Source of the DNA: Phycisphaerales bacterium AB-hyl4 | GTDB lineage: Bacteria > Planctomycetota > Phycisphaerae > Phycisphaerales > Phycisphaeraceae | DNA length: 64,000 nt | Direction of reading: 5' to 3' | Assembly: GCA_041821185.1 (NCBI GenBank) | Contig: JBGUBD010000005.1 | Location: forward strand, 1 to 64,000 | Part shown: piece after piece, positions 34,523-44,820 of the stretch | Layout of the letters: the number at the start of each line of letters is the position of its first letter | Position numbering within the stretch: position 1 is the stretch's first letter | Translations under genes and position numbers: made by a program | The notes under the pieces: model-generated | Told to the model about the DNA's origin: nothing | Databases searched by the model: none | The model's input: the letters and a program-made list of their open reading frames with translations, nothing else

Positions 34523-35583
34523 ATGAAACGCAACCGCCAGCAACTTGCCGACGACCTTACCCGGATGCAGCACGAGCTTGCCCGCACCGCCGTCGTCAGC
34601 CAGGACGCCACAACAGGCGACCTCCTCCAAACGCCCGGCCGACTGCAGGCCCGCCGGGAGGACGTGACCGCACACCTGCGGCATCTCGCGCAGGCCGTGG
34701 CCGTCGAAGAACCGCGACTGTTGCAGGAGTACGTGCGCTGGACAGCGTCACAGAAGGCCGCACGCTCGCAGCCACTGGACGTCTGGCGGCATGATCTCGA
34801 TCGTCTGACCACCCTGCTCGCGAACGCATGGGCCGAGGACCGGTTTGCCGTCATCAAGCCTTACCTTGAGCAGTCCGCGATCGACGCCCGCACGCCCGAG
34901 CCGGAGGCGCTCTCAAAGCTGGCCCGACAGTATCTCGACGCCCTGCTCACCGGCCAACCCGACACCGCCGCGGCGTTGATCCACCGTGCCCTGGACGACG
35001 GCATGGCGATGATCGACATCTACCTCGACATCTTCCAGCGGACGCAACGCGAAATCGGTCGGCTGTGGGAAATCAACCGCCTCAGCGTCGCGGAAGAACA
35101 TTACTGCACCGCCGCGACACAAAGCATCATGGCGGCGTTGTACCCGCGGCTGATCAATCAAGCACCACGCGTCGGCCGTACGTTCGTCGCCGCCTGCGTT
35201 GAAAGCGACCTGCACGAGCTTGGCCTGCGTATGGTCGCTGACTGCTTCGAGTTGGCCGGCTGGACCACGCACTACCTCGGCGCGAATCTCAGCCACGATC
35301 AACTGCTCGAAGCGGCCCACACCTACACGCCCGACGTGTTCGGCCTCGGCGCGTCGATGAGCAGTCATGTGCAGGCCGTCGCCGGGGCAATCACCCGACT
35401 GCGCTGCGACCCGCCCGCCAGCCGAATGAAAATCATCGTCGGCGGCAACCCGTTCAACCTCGCGCCCGACCTGTGGCAGAAGGTCGGCGCAGACGGTTAC
35501 GCCAGCGACGCAAGGCAGGCCATCGCCGTCGCCGAGCAACTGGCAAGCACAAGTACCCCCGAACCCGCCTGCGAGGTGAAAAT

Positions 35584-35587
<4 letters not shown>
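34523..35587 (+). CDS. Cobalamin-binding protein with B12-photoreceptor (CarH-like) motif
   Basis: The 354-residue protein has an N-terminal helical region (about 1-115), a four-helix B12-binding cap (about 125-210) and a Rossmann-type B12-binding domain (about 215-345). In the cap, W182 is followed after nine residues by E192-H193, the Wx9EH motif associated with adenosylcobalamin light sensors. In the Rossmann domain, D229-x-H231-x-x-G234 is the base-off/His-on ligand motif. CarH has a MerR-type DNA-binding domain at the N-terminus; no such domain is evident here. The stop overlaps the start of the next gene, a diguanylate cyclase, so the protein probably controls it. Confidence 0.85.
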
Positions 35588-36582
<995 letters not shown>

Positions 36583-36880
36583 TCACCCTCAACACAAACC
36601 AGAAAACGAGAAACCACGAACCCGAAACCTGCTCTGGTCGTACCACAACCCATTTTGCCCAACTTTTCATTGGCATGATCTCGTTTTGCCGACTCTAGAC
36701 GATGAGCCTGCGATGCGTTAGGCTCGTAACACCGCTGCTTCGCCGACTCAGAGCGTCGCAGGCCGGTGCGTCTTGACTTGGCCGGGCCCAGCAGTCCGGC
36801 AAATGAACGTGGCTCAATCGTAGTTTGGGGCCGACAGTTTTTTCACTGACGCACACGGCAGGCAGGGAGTTGAAAGTCCT
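36583..36880. other. Gap before the ABC-secretin gene
   Basis: These 298 bases contain a degenerate array near 36598-36635 (GAAAACGAGAAACC, GAACCCGAAACC) that resembles half of the TTTCGAG repeat family. GGGAG at 36865-36869 serves as the ribosome site of the next gene. No gene or clear promoter is seen. Confidence 0.4.
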
Positions 36881-39800
36881 ATGTCGAGCCAACGGACGGC
36901 CGGCGGGCCATCCTCGCGCGGCGATCACACGTTCGCCCGCCTCGCGGCCCTGCTCAAACCCTACTGGGCACCGCTTGTCATTGCCCTGGCCATGCTCATC
37001 GGCCTGACGGTAGCGAACATCGCTCAGCCCCAGCTGATCGCCGTCATCCTCGATCGCGTCTTCCCCGACCAGAACTTCGGCCTGCTCTGGGTCGTCCTGT
37101 TCAGCTTCCTCAGCCTCTACGCGATCCGCAACTACCTCTACTTCCGCTCCAAGTACACCGCGGTCAAGGTCGGCGAAAACGTCTGCTTCACCCTTCGCAA
37201 CCAGTTGTTCGAACGGTTGCAGCAGATGAACCTCCGCTACTACCAGCAGTCCAAGCCCGGCCAACTGTCCAGCCGAGTGATGAACGACAGCTTCGTCATT
37301 CAGGAATTCATCCAGTCCGAAGTGCCCAAGCTGCTGACCGCCGTGCTGCTGTTCCTCGGCGTCGTCGCGGTCATCTACGCGACCAACTGGCAACTCGCCC
37401 TCGCCTCCACCATCGTGCTCCCAATGCACCTGATCGCCTTTCACTACTTCAAACGCCCCATCAAGTCCGCCAGCCGATCCGCTCAGGAACACCTGGCCAA
37501 CGCACACGGCAACCTCATCGAAAAGTTCCTCGGCATCGAGGTCGTCAAGGGCTTCACCGGCGAGCAGCGCGAAAGCCAGGCCTTCCAGGAAGCCATCGAC
37601 CTCTCCCGCCAAAGCCAACTGCAAAGCCAGAAGTATCACGTCCTCCAGAAAGTCGCCGTCGACCTGCTGATCGGCCTCGGCTACGTGCTGCTGTTCGGCT
37701 TCGGGGCGTATCAGGTGATCGTCCGCGAATCGCTGAACGTCGGTCAGTTCGCCGCGTTTTTCATCTATGTCAAAATGCTCGAACCCACCGTCACCGAGCT
37801 CATGGGCGGGTTTGCGAAGCTCACCAAGGCCTCCGCGTGTATGGACCGCGTGTTCGAGTTGCTGGACAGTCCCGGCGGCGAGGGGCAGAGCGCCGGCGAC
37901 AGTCGGCCGGAGATCCAGGGCAACATCCGCTACGAAAACGTCAGCTTCCGATACGACGACGGCCCGCGCGTGCTCGAAGACATCAGCTTCGAAGTTCAGG
38001 CCGGCCAGGTCTGCGCCATCGTCGGCCCGTCCGGGGCTGGCAAGAGCACGATGGTCAGCCTCGTCCCCCGGTTCAACGAACAGGGCGAAGGCACGATCTA
38101 CATCGACGGCAAGCCGACCAATGAAATCCACCTGCAACACCTTCGCGAAGCCATCGGCGTGGCGTTTCAGGAATGCTTCCTGTTCAACTCCTCCGTGCTC
38201 GAAAATCTCCGCTACGCCCGCCCCGGTGCAACCCGGGCGCAGATCATCGACGTCGCCACGCGCGTCGGCGCCCACGAGTTCATCACGAAGCTGCCGCAAG
38301 GCTACGACACAATGCTCGGCGAATCGGGCGTCAATCTCTCGCGTGGCCAGAAGCAGCAGCTCGCCCTGACGCGGGCGATGCTCAAAGACCCGCAGATCCT
38401 CATTCTTGACGAAGCGACCGCGTCAATCGACACGGCCCGGGAGTCGCAGATCGTCCCTTCGATCCTTGAATTCATGCAAGGCAAGACCACGCTCATGATC
38501 ACCCACCGCCCCGAACTGCTCAAGCACGCCGACGTCGTGCTCTACGTCAATGAGGGCCGACTCGTCTCCATCGAGCACCGCGACCCGGCCAACGCCGAGG
38601 CCGGCGCCGACGCAACCCCTCAGATCGAAGACGATCTGATCGACCTCGACAGCCCGGAGGAAGGCGCAGACCGCCCCGCCGACCGCGGCGACGCCCGCGA
38701 GCACACGTCGTCCGGCACGTGGGGGGCGCTGGCGAGCCTTGCCATCGTCGGCCTGCTCGGGGTGACAGTCGCGCTCAGCGGCGGGCCTGCATGGGCGGAT
38801 GACGAAAATGCCGACGACGCCGACGCGGTCGAGCAGTCGCAAGAAGCGCCCCATGACGACCAGGCGACCGAGGCGAACGACGCCGAGGTCGAGGTCGAGG
38901 CCGACGCCGTCGTCGCCCCGCCGCAGGCCGAGCTGAATGATCTGGTTGACATTGACGTGCCGTGGGGCCGCTTTCTGGCCAAGCCCGGCCTCAGTGCCGT
39001 GCAGGTTCGCGAGTTGATCGAGGTGCTCGTAACCCAGCTTCGGCTTGAGCTGGGCTACGAGCAGGCCCCCCGCGACACGGCCAACCGCCTGCCGCCCGCG
39101 CCCGACTCGCTCAGCGGCCTCGTGCACCTTCGCCGAATGGACGACGCCGGCGGCGAGCACCTGTTGCAACTGGGCTACCGCTCGTTCATGAGTCGACCGA
39201 CGCATGTCTGGCTCTACGGCGAACGCCACGCCGACGACGCCGTCGCCCGCAACACCGACGTGCAGACCATGGCGACCATGCTCGAACGCGCGACCGACGA
39301 AGCCGCGAACCTGCCGGCCGAAGACATGCCGAGGCTGCGCGTGGGCGAGTTGCGGTCGCGCATCGTGCACCTGAGCTATGTCGAGTCCGATCGGGCCGTG
39401 GCAGTGCTCAAGAGCATGGGCTACGAAGCCATCGAGTTCCGTCGCGACGGCAACGACAACCAGACCGTCGGCCGGGCGCGGATCATCGAGCCCACCCAAC
39501 GGGTCGACCCCGAAAAGCTGCCCATCATCATCGCCATGCCCGGCTCGGACGGCACGGACATGGTCGGCGGACGGGACGGCAACGCGCCCGACCTGCCACA
39601 CACCAGCGCGGGCGCGATGATGGAGCTGCTCGTCCTCTACCACCCCGCCGAGCCCGAGCAGTTCACCGAAGTCGCCAACCTCATCCGCGACAACATCGAT
39701 CGGCCAGCCCGGCAGATCCTCATCGAAGCCATGGTCCTCGAAGTCTCCGAAACCGGCCTGCGCCAGCTCGGCATCGACTGGACCATGATGTCCGACCGCC

Positions 39801-41398
39801 CGTTCACCGGGCAGCATACCGACAACATTCAGGAACTCCGCCTCGGCCGACTGCCCGAGTTCCCCACCGGCGGGCCGTCGCTGGAGTTGGAGATCACCCG
39901 CGCGCTGGGCCACTTCACCACCCGCATCGAAGCGCTGATCCGCGACGGCGAAGCCGAAGTCCTCTCTCGACCCAGCGTCCTGACGCTGGACAACCGTCAG
40001 GCATCCATCAGCGTCGGCGAGGAAATCCCCATTGCCCAATCCATCCGCGGCCGAACGGGCGACCACGTGGAACTGAGCTTCGATCAGGTCGAGGTTGGCA
40101 TCTTCCTCAACGTCCGCCCCCGCGTCACCGCCGAGGCTGACGAAGTCTCCATGCAGATCACCGGCACGGTCTCCGCCCAAGTGCCCGGCCAGGACCTGGT
40201 CGTCCGTGACTCCACAGGCCAGGTGCTCGGCTCATTCCCCCGCATCAGCAAACGGCAGGTGCAGACCTATTCGCGCATCGCCAACAACACACCGTTCATC
40301 ATCGGCGGACTCATCTCCACCGATGACACGGTCGAGCAGCACAAAGTCCCCCTGCTGGGCGACCTCCCCCTGCTCGGCGCGCTGTTTCGCAGCGAACGAC
40401 GCGAGTCGCTCAAACGCGAAGTGATCATCGTCATCACCCCCTACGTCCTGCCGGAAAACCAGATCGTCGGGCGGAACCTGCCCAAGGACGAAGACTTTTT
40501 CGACAGCACGGGGCATCGCCTGTTCCGCGACGCGTATCGCATTCGTGGCGAAGACGTGTTCGACCTCAGCTTCATTGTGGAGAACCGCGAGCTGCGGCGG
40601 ATGCAGCGCCAGGCCGAGCGAGCCGTACGCAATAATCACCAGCTTCGCGAACGCTACCCGTTCGACCGATTCATCGAAGGCCGATTCCCCGGCGAGCATG
40701 TGCTCGTCTATCGCCAGATGTATGAAGTGGGCAACCGCCGCGGGCTTGATGCGCAGATCGACGACAACAAGGTCATTTTCTTCCGCCCGGACGAGCACAG
40801 TGAGTCGGGCTTCCGCGTGACGTTCCTCGATGCGTACCTGCGTCAGACCGCTCGCGAGCTTTGGGCCGAGCGCGACCGGTCGCCCGCGCGGAACGAGTCG
40901 GCCGACGACCTGTTCGACGCGCTGGGCGACAACGCCCTGGCGATCACCTTCACCACCCGCGACGATACGAACGACGCCGGCGAGCTGCTGCGTCAGCCCG
41001 TTCCGGAGTTGCAGGTCATGCACTGCCCGGACCGCCGGGCGTGGAGTCGGCTGCTGTGGGAGTTGAACCAGCCCGACGCGGACGGCCGCGACCGGCACAC
41101 GATCCTCCTCCAGACGCCGCGCGACCTTCGCCGAGTCCGTCAGGCGATCGCGTTGAAGCAGACCGCCGACCTGAACGCGACCAGCGACAACGTGCGCCTG
41201 CGCGATTTCACCATCGGCAGGCAACTGCTGCTGCCGGACATCAAGGACGACGACATTTTCGTGATGGACGACGAGGTCGCGAAGTATTTCTTCTACACCG
41301 AGATGTACTACCCCGTCCTGCAACGCGAGCTGCAGCGCGGCTTGCGAACGCTCGAACAGGCGCTCGAAGACCCCCGCTTCGAGCGCCCGCGCCGTTGA
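36881..41398 (+). CDS. ABC exporter fused to an outer-membrane secretin (1505 residues)
   Basis: Residues about 20-330 form a six-helix ABC exporter membrane domain, and about 345-575 its ATPase: Walker A GPSGAGKST 382-390, signature LSRGQ 486-490, Walker B with D510-E511, and the H-loop in MITHRPE. An acidic linker follows. Residues 614-639 form a hydrophobic segment ending in AWA|DD that looks like a signal peptide with a cleavage site. From about 655 to 930 there are periplasmic domains, then a secretin domain with QILIEAMVLEVSETGLRQLGIDW, PLLGDLPLLGALFR (1157-1170) and EVIIVITPYVL. The last 300 residues or so are not recognised. No ATG, GTG or TTG codon occurs in frame between the ATPase and the hydrophobic segment, which supports one true gene. 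Confidence 0.88.
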   Translation: MSSQRTAGGPSSRGDHTFARLAALLKPYWAPLVIALAMLIGLTVANIAQPQLIAVILDRVFPDQNFGLLWVVLFSFLSLYAIRNYLYFRSKYTAVKVGENVCFTLRNQLFERLQQMNLRYYQQSKPGQLSSRVMNDSFVIQEFIQSEVPKLLTAVLLFLGVVAVIYATNWQLALASTIVLPMHLIAFHYFKRPIKSASRSAQEHLANAHGNLIEKFLGIEVVKGFTGEQRESQAFQEAIDLSRQSQLQSQKYHVLQKVAVDLLIGLGYVLLFGFGAYQVIVRESLNVGQFAAFFIYVKMLEPTVTELMGGFAKLTKASACMDRVFELLDSPGGEGQSAGDSRPEIQGNIRYENVSFRYDDGPRVLEDISFEVQAGQVCAIVGPSGAGKSTMVSLVPRFNEQGEGTIYIDGKPTNEIHLQHLREAIGVAFQECFLFNSSVLENLRYARPGATRAQIIDVATRVGAHEFITKLPQGYDTMLGESGVNLSRGQKQQLALTRAMLKDPQILILDEATASIDTARESQIVPSILEFMQGKTTLMITHRPELLKHADVVLYVNEGRLVSIEHRDPANAEAGADATPQIEDDLIDLDSPEEGADRPADRGDAREHTSSGTWGALASLAIVGLLGVTVALSGGPAWADDENADDADAVEQSQEAPHDDQATEANDAEVEVEADAVVAPPQAELNDLVDIDVPWGRFLAKPGLSAVQVRELIEVLVTQLRLELGYEQAPRDTANRLPPAPDSLSGLVHLRRMDDAGGEHLLQLGYRSFMSRPTHVWLYGERHADDAVARNTDVQTMATMLERATDEAANLPAEDMPRLRVGELRSRIVHLSYVESDRAVAVLKSMGYEAIEFRRDGNDNQTVGRARIIEPTQRVDPEKLPIIIAMPGSDGTDMVGGRDGNAPDLPHTSAGAMMELLVLYHPAEPEQFTEVANLIRDNIDRPARQILIEAMVLEVSETGLRQLGIDWTMMSDRPFTGQHTDNIQELRLGRLPEFPTGGPSLELEITRALGHFTTRIEALIRDGEAEVLSRPSVLTLDNRQASISVGEEIPIAQSIRGRTGDHVELSFDQVEVGIFLNVRPRVTAEADEVSMQITGTVSAQVPGQDLVVRDSTGQVLGSFPRISKRQVQTYSRIANNTPFIIGGLISTDDTVEQHKVPLLGDLPLLGALFRSERRESLKREVIIVITPYVLPENQIVGRNLPKDEDFFDSTGHRLFRDAYRIRGEDVFDLSFIVENRELRRMQRQAERAVRNNHQLRERYPFDRFIEGRFPGEHVLVYRQMYEVGNRRGLDAQIDDNKVIFFRPDEHSESGFRVTFLDAYLRQTARELWAERDRSPARNESADDLFDALGDNALAITFTTRDDTNDAGELLRQPVPELQVMHCPDRRAWSRLLWELNQPDADGRDRHTILLQTPRDLRRVRQAIALKQTADLNATSDNVRLRDFTIGRQLLLPDIKDDDIFVMDDEVAKYFFYTEMYYPVLQRELQRGLRTLEQALEDPRFERPRR

Positions 41399-41812
41399 TG
41401 CGACGTTCGATTTTCAACGCCAAGTCGCCAAGACGCCAAGACGCCAAGGACAGCAGATCGTTCTTGCCACGAAGACACGAAGGACACGAAGAGAACACGA
41501 AGAAAGTCAGAAAATTATTTTTTTGGCAAGGAAGGGAAGCATGCATCTGTTCCGAAACACCTGCCCCTCCCAGTCACCTCCCCCTTCCTTCTAATTCTTG
41601 CTTCCCCCTTCGTGCCCCCTTCATCCCCTTCGTGCCTTCGTGGCTTGCCTTTCTTCTTGGCGTCCTGGCGACTTGGCGACTTGGCGTCTTGGCGTAGTAA
41701 GTGATTAGCTACGATCGCCCCACCCCCGCGTGCCGCCGCTTGTCGCGACAGCCCGCGGCGGCTAAATTGGGGGATTCTTCACCCCACGCCCCACCCCTGG
41801 GAGGCGACAGTC
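41399..41812. other. Gap filled mostly by inverted repeat arrays
   Basis: This 414-base gap before argB holds a long inverted array (41417-41697) and a small palindrome (41732-41762, GCCGCCGC/GCGGCGGC followed by TAAATT). There is no gene. The argB ribosome site GGGAGG is at 41799-41804. Confidence 0.6.
41417..41697. repeat. Long inverted array of CGCCAAGA and CGAAGGACA units
   Basis: The left arm (41417-41507) has four or five CGCCAAG(A/T) units and then ACGAAGACACGAAGGACACGAAG units. The right arm (41610-41697) is the reverse complement type (CCTTCGTG units, then CTTGGCG units). The two arms have the same order of unit types when read inward, giving arms of about 88 bases around a centre of about 100 bases. 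Confidence 0.9.
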
Positions 41813-42685
41813 GTGCAGGATGCAATTGATAAGGCCGCGGCGCTGGTCGAGGCTCACAAATATATTCGTCGCTTCGAAGGCAAGACCGTTGTCGTGAAAG
41901 TCGGTGGGTCCATCATGGATGAGCCGGCGACGCTCGACAGCCTGATTCAGGACATCTGCTTCATGGACGCGGTGGGCATGCGCCCGGTGCTCGTCCACGG
42001 CGGGGGCAAGGGCATTACCGAAGCGATGAAGCAGGCGGGCCTTGAAGCGCAGTTCGTGCAGGGCAGGCGCTATACCGACGAACGCACGCTCGCCATTGCC
42101 GAGCATGTACTGGTGCGCGACATCAACGCGGGCATCGTCAAGCGCATCCGCGAGCTGGAGCACAAGTCGATGGGGCTCAACAGCCTCGGCAGTTGTGTCA
42201 CCTTCGCCAGGCGGCTGTTCCTCGAAGGCGACGCCGGCCGACGGGTCGACATCGGCTACGTCGGTGAAATCGAGTCGATCAACGGCGAACTGGTGCAGGC
42301 GCTCGTCGACGCGCAGCATATTCCGGTGATCGCGCCGATCGCCCGCGACCCGTCAGGCGGCAAGCTCAACGTCAACGCCGACAGCGTCGCCGGCCACGTC
42401 GCCGCCGCGGTCGGCGCGGAAAAGCTCGTGCTCGTCTCCGATACGCACGGCATCCGCCTGTCGGAAGACGTCAACGACCTGGCAAGCCATCTGACCAAGG
42501 CGCAGATCGAAGAGCTGGTGAGCAAGGGCATCATCAGCGCCGGCATGCTGCCGAAGGTTGAAGCCAGTTTCATTGCGCTGGAAGGCGGCGTGGCGAAGAC
42601 GCATATCATTGACGGTCGCATCCCGCACTCGCTGCTGCTGGAGGTGTACACCGAAAAGGGCATCGGCACGGAAATCGTGCTGTAA
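41813..42685 (+). CDS. argB: Acetylglutamate kinase
   Basis: ArgB phosphorylates N-acetylglutamate in arginine synthesis. The 290-residue protein has VVKVGGSIMD, VLVHGGGKGI, NVNADSVAGHVA and LVLVSDTHGI, all typical of the amino-acid kinase fold of this family. The start is GTG with GGGAGG about eight bases upstream. It is followed after 92 bases by argF on the same strand; argS is also in the window but distant. Confidence 0.94.
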   Translation: MQDAIDKAAALVEAHKYIRRFEGKTVVVKVGGSIMDEPATLDSLIQDICFMDAVGMRPVLVHGGGKGITEAMKQAGLEAQFVQGRRYTDERTLAIAEHVLVRDINAGIVKRIRELEHKSMGLNSLGSCVTFARRLFLEGDAGRRVDIGYVGEIESINGELVQALVDAQHIPVIAPIARDPSGGKLNVNADSVAGHVAAAVGAEKLVLVSDTHGIRLSEDVNDLASHLTKAQIEELVSKGIISAGMLPKVEASFIALEGGVAKTHIIDGRIPHSLLLEVYTEKGIGTEIVL

Positions 42686-42777
42686 CAACGCCGACGTGTC
42701 GATTGCCGATCTCCGCTGGCCGGGGGCCGGGGGGAGCATGGAAATCGGGCATCGAAGAATCAGAAATTGATAATCTC

Positions 42778-43710
42778 ATGAACCACTTCATTACCATTGC
42801 CGACCACAGCAAAGAGACGATTCAACACATCCTCGACGTCGGCTTGAAACTGCGCGCCGAGCGCGAGCGCGGCAAGCGCAACCAGCCCGTACTCGACGGC
42901 CAGACGCTGGCGATGATTTTCGAAAAGCCCTCGCTTCGCACGCGCGTGAGCTTCGAACAGGCGATGTTCGAACTCGGCGGGCAGTCGATCGTGCTCGACC
43001 AGTCGCAGGTCGGGCTCGGCAAGCGCGAAAGCGTCGCCGACGTGACGCGCGTGCTCTGCGGCATGGTGCAGGGCATCGCGGCGCGGGTGTTCGAACACGA
43101 AAAGCTCGAACAGATGGCCCGCCACGGCGACAAGCCAGTGATCAACATGCTCAGCGACTACACGCACCCCTGCCAGGCGCTGGCGGATGTGATGACGATG
43201 ATCGACGCGTTCGCGCCGGACACGCATGACCTCACGGGGCGAACGCTTGCGTTTGTGGGCGATGGCAATAACGTGGTGCGCAGCCTCGCGGCGATCTGCG
43301 GCCGACTGGGCATGAACTTTGTCGTCGCCAGCCCGGGCGGATATGAACTGGAACAGGCATATGTCGATCGCATCATGGCGGACTCGCCGAATATGAACTT
43401 CGACATGACCCGCGACGCGAAGCAGGCGGTGCGCGACGCGGACGCGATCTATACCGACACGTTTGTTTCCATGGGCCAGGAAGCCGAGAAGCAGACTCGG
43501 CTGCGTGCGTTTGAAGATTATCGATTGACCGAATCCCTGCTGGCCGAGGCGCCGGATCACGCGATCGTCTTGCACTGCCTGCCGGCGTATCGCGGGGTTG
43601 AGATCACCGATGAAGTGATCGACGGCCCGCGCAGCAGGGTGTTCCCGCAGGCGCACAATCGACTGCATGCCCAGAAGGGTCTGCTCGCGGTACTGATGGG
43701 CGGGCAATAG
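42778..43710 (+). CDS. argF: Ornithine carbamoyltransferase
   Basis: ArgF makes citrulline from ornithine and carbamoyl phosphate. The 310-residue protein has the carbamoyl phosphate loop FEKPSLRTRVSFE, the Q-x-x-x-G-KRES segment, DYTHPCQALAD, SMGQEAE and HCLPAYRG. The loop reads SLRTR instead of the commoner STRTR. Since the HCLPA and SMG motifs are of the ornithine type, I keep the usual name, but acetyl- or succinylornithine use cannot be excluded. It follows argB. Confidence 0.92.
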   Translation: MNHFITIADHSKETIQHILDVGLKLRAERERGKRNQPVLDGQTLAMIFEKPSLRTRVSFEQAMFELGGQSIVLDQSQVGLGKRESVADVTRVLCGMVQGIAARVFEHEKLEQMARHGDKPVINMLSDYTHPCQALADVMTMIDAFAPDTHDLTGRTLAFVGDGNNVVRSLAAICGRLGMNFVVASPGGYELEQAYVDRIMADSPNMNFDMTRDAKQAVRDADAIYTDTFVSMGQEAEKQTRLRAFEDYRLTESLLAEAPDHAIVLHCLPAYRGVEITDEVIDGPRSRVFPQAHNRLHAQKGLLAVLMGGQ

Positions 43711-43711
43711 T

Positions 43712-43800
43712 TCGTCGAAGCGGTTTCACACTTGCAACATTCAGCCGCGGTGCTTGCGCCGCGCGTTTCGGCGCTGCCGGCGCTACAATCGTGTTGCTTA
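43712..43800 (+). repeat. Decayed half-copy of the dispersed element
   Basis: CGTCGAAGCGGTTTCACACTTGCAACATTCAGCCGCGGTGCTTGC-type sequence begins two bases after the argF stop. It closely follows the left half of the element at 51080 (CGACAACGCGGGTTCACACTTGC...). The right half is degenerate. Confidence 0.65.
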
Positions 43801-43841
43801 CCGCTTGCATGGATGATCCAACCAACATTATTGAATTGAAT

Positions 43842-43893
43842 AACATGTCCAACATGTTGACATTATCTAATTAGCATGACACGATAATGCTAA
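43842..43893 (+). promoter_or_regulatory. AT-rich control region upstream of the H1-like gene
   Basis: Two ACATGT repeats (43843, 43853) and an inverted repeat TTAGCAT-N9-ATGCTAA (43871-43893) stand in a stretch much richer in A and T than the genome around it. TTGACA (43857-43862) and GATAAT (43883-43888) could be promoter boxes, but their 20-base spacing is long. The inverted repeat would overlap the -10 box, as an operator would. Confidence 0.45.
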
Positions 43894-43938
43894 TGACTAT
43901 GCACACCGGTGCGACACTTTTTGAATGGACATATTGAT

Positions 43939-44670
43939 ATGGCGAAGAAAAAGAAATCACGTAAGAAGCCTGCCACGCAAAGTAAGAAGCGTGGCAAGAC
44001 TCAATCGAAGAAACAAACCAAGCGCACCACCAAGAGCAAGCGGACCACCAAACGAATGAGTAAGCGCACGACCAAACGCAACACCAAGCGAACCGCGAAG
44101 CGGACCACGAAGCGCGCTGCGGCCTCGACAGCGAAGGCGGCCGTCGGCCGTGACCTGTTCAGCAAGGCGACCGACTGGCGGAAGCTCACGCACGACATCG
44201 CCGGTGCATTGCACGCCGGCAGCGAGCAGCTGGGCTCGCATGTGCAGGACCTCGAAGCGCGAGCGATGAAGATGGCCGGCCCGGCCCGCAAGCATCTGCT
44301 CGACGCGGCGAAGTCGCTGCGCAAGGCGCAACAGGAAGCGCAGCGGCCGGTACGCGATGAGCTGACCAAGGGCATCATGAGCATCGCGAGAACGATGGGC
44401 CTGCCGTTGGGCACGACCGCCAAAGCCAGCGGCGGACGCATGCCGGTCGCCCCCACGCCGCAGTCGCGCGAAGGCCGAGGCAAGAACCAGGCATTTGTGA
44501 ACGCTCAGTTGCAGGCCGCCGGCCCCGAGGGCGCGAAGGTCACGGATATCAAGGAAGCGGCCGCCGCTGCGGGCCTGAACCCCACCAGCGTCGGCCAGGC
44601 CGTGACGAAGATGGCCAGCGACGGACAGATCAAACGCGTCGGCCGCGGGCGATATACATTCAAGGGCTAA
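43939..44670 (+). CDS. Histone H1-like lysine-rich DNA-binding protein
   Basis: The 243-residue protein starts with about 65 residues of Lys, Arg and Thr repeats (KRTTKR, KRNTKR, KRTAKR), like the tails of H1-type chromatin proteins. A helical middle (about 75-165) follows. The C-terminal 65 residues resemble a small winged helix (TDIKEAAAAAGLNPTSVGQAVTKMASDGQIKRVGRGRYTF). H1-like proteins such as chlamydial Hc1 compact DNA in PVC bacteria. Here the basic tail precedes the folded part. ATG 43939 was chosen; ten more residues are possible upstream. A strongly AT-rich control region lies before it. Confidence 0.8.
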   Translation: MAKKKKSRKKPATQSKKRGKTQSKKQTKRTTKSKRTTKRMSKRTTKRNTKRTAKRTTKRAAASTAKAAVGRDLFSKATDWRKLTHDIAGALHAGSEQLGSHVQDLEARAMKMAGPARKHLLDAAKSLRKAQQEAQRPVRDELTKGIMSIARTMGLPLGTTAKASGGRMPVAPTPQSREGRGKNQAFVNAQLQAAGPEGAKVTDIKEAAAAAGLNPTSVGQAVTKMASDGQIKRVGRGRYTFKG

Positions 44671-44704
44671 TGCGAGTCCGCCAGTCGGCAGGCATATACT
44701 TTGT

Positions 44705-44770
44705 GGGTGCCACGGCCTTTCACGGGCCGTGCTCGGCGCAAGCCGGCACGGCTTAAAGGTCGTGGCACCC
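44705..44770 (+). promoter_or_regulatory. Long hairpin in the leader of the hemolysin III gene
   Basis: GGGTGCCACG (44705-44714) and CGTGGCACCC (44761-44770) pair perfectly, and inner CCTTT/AAAGG and GCCGTGC/GCACGGC pairs extend the stem. TATACT lies just upstream (44695-44700), so the hairpin would begin near the 5' end of the transcript, about 50 bases before the start codon. Confidence 0.6.
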
Positions 44771-44820
44771 TTATCAAACTCGCAATCCATACAAACCCTG
44801 ACCTCCAGGCAGAATCAACG

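Noticed and set aside
36670..36700. A sigma-54-like promoter (GGCAT ... TTTTGC)
   Set aside because: The distance between the GG and GC doublets is 14 bases, not the required 10.
38423..40180. A 585-codon frame opposite the ABC-secretin gene
   Set aside because: It is a shadow of the fusion gene without motifs or a ribosome site.
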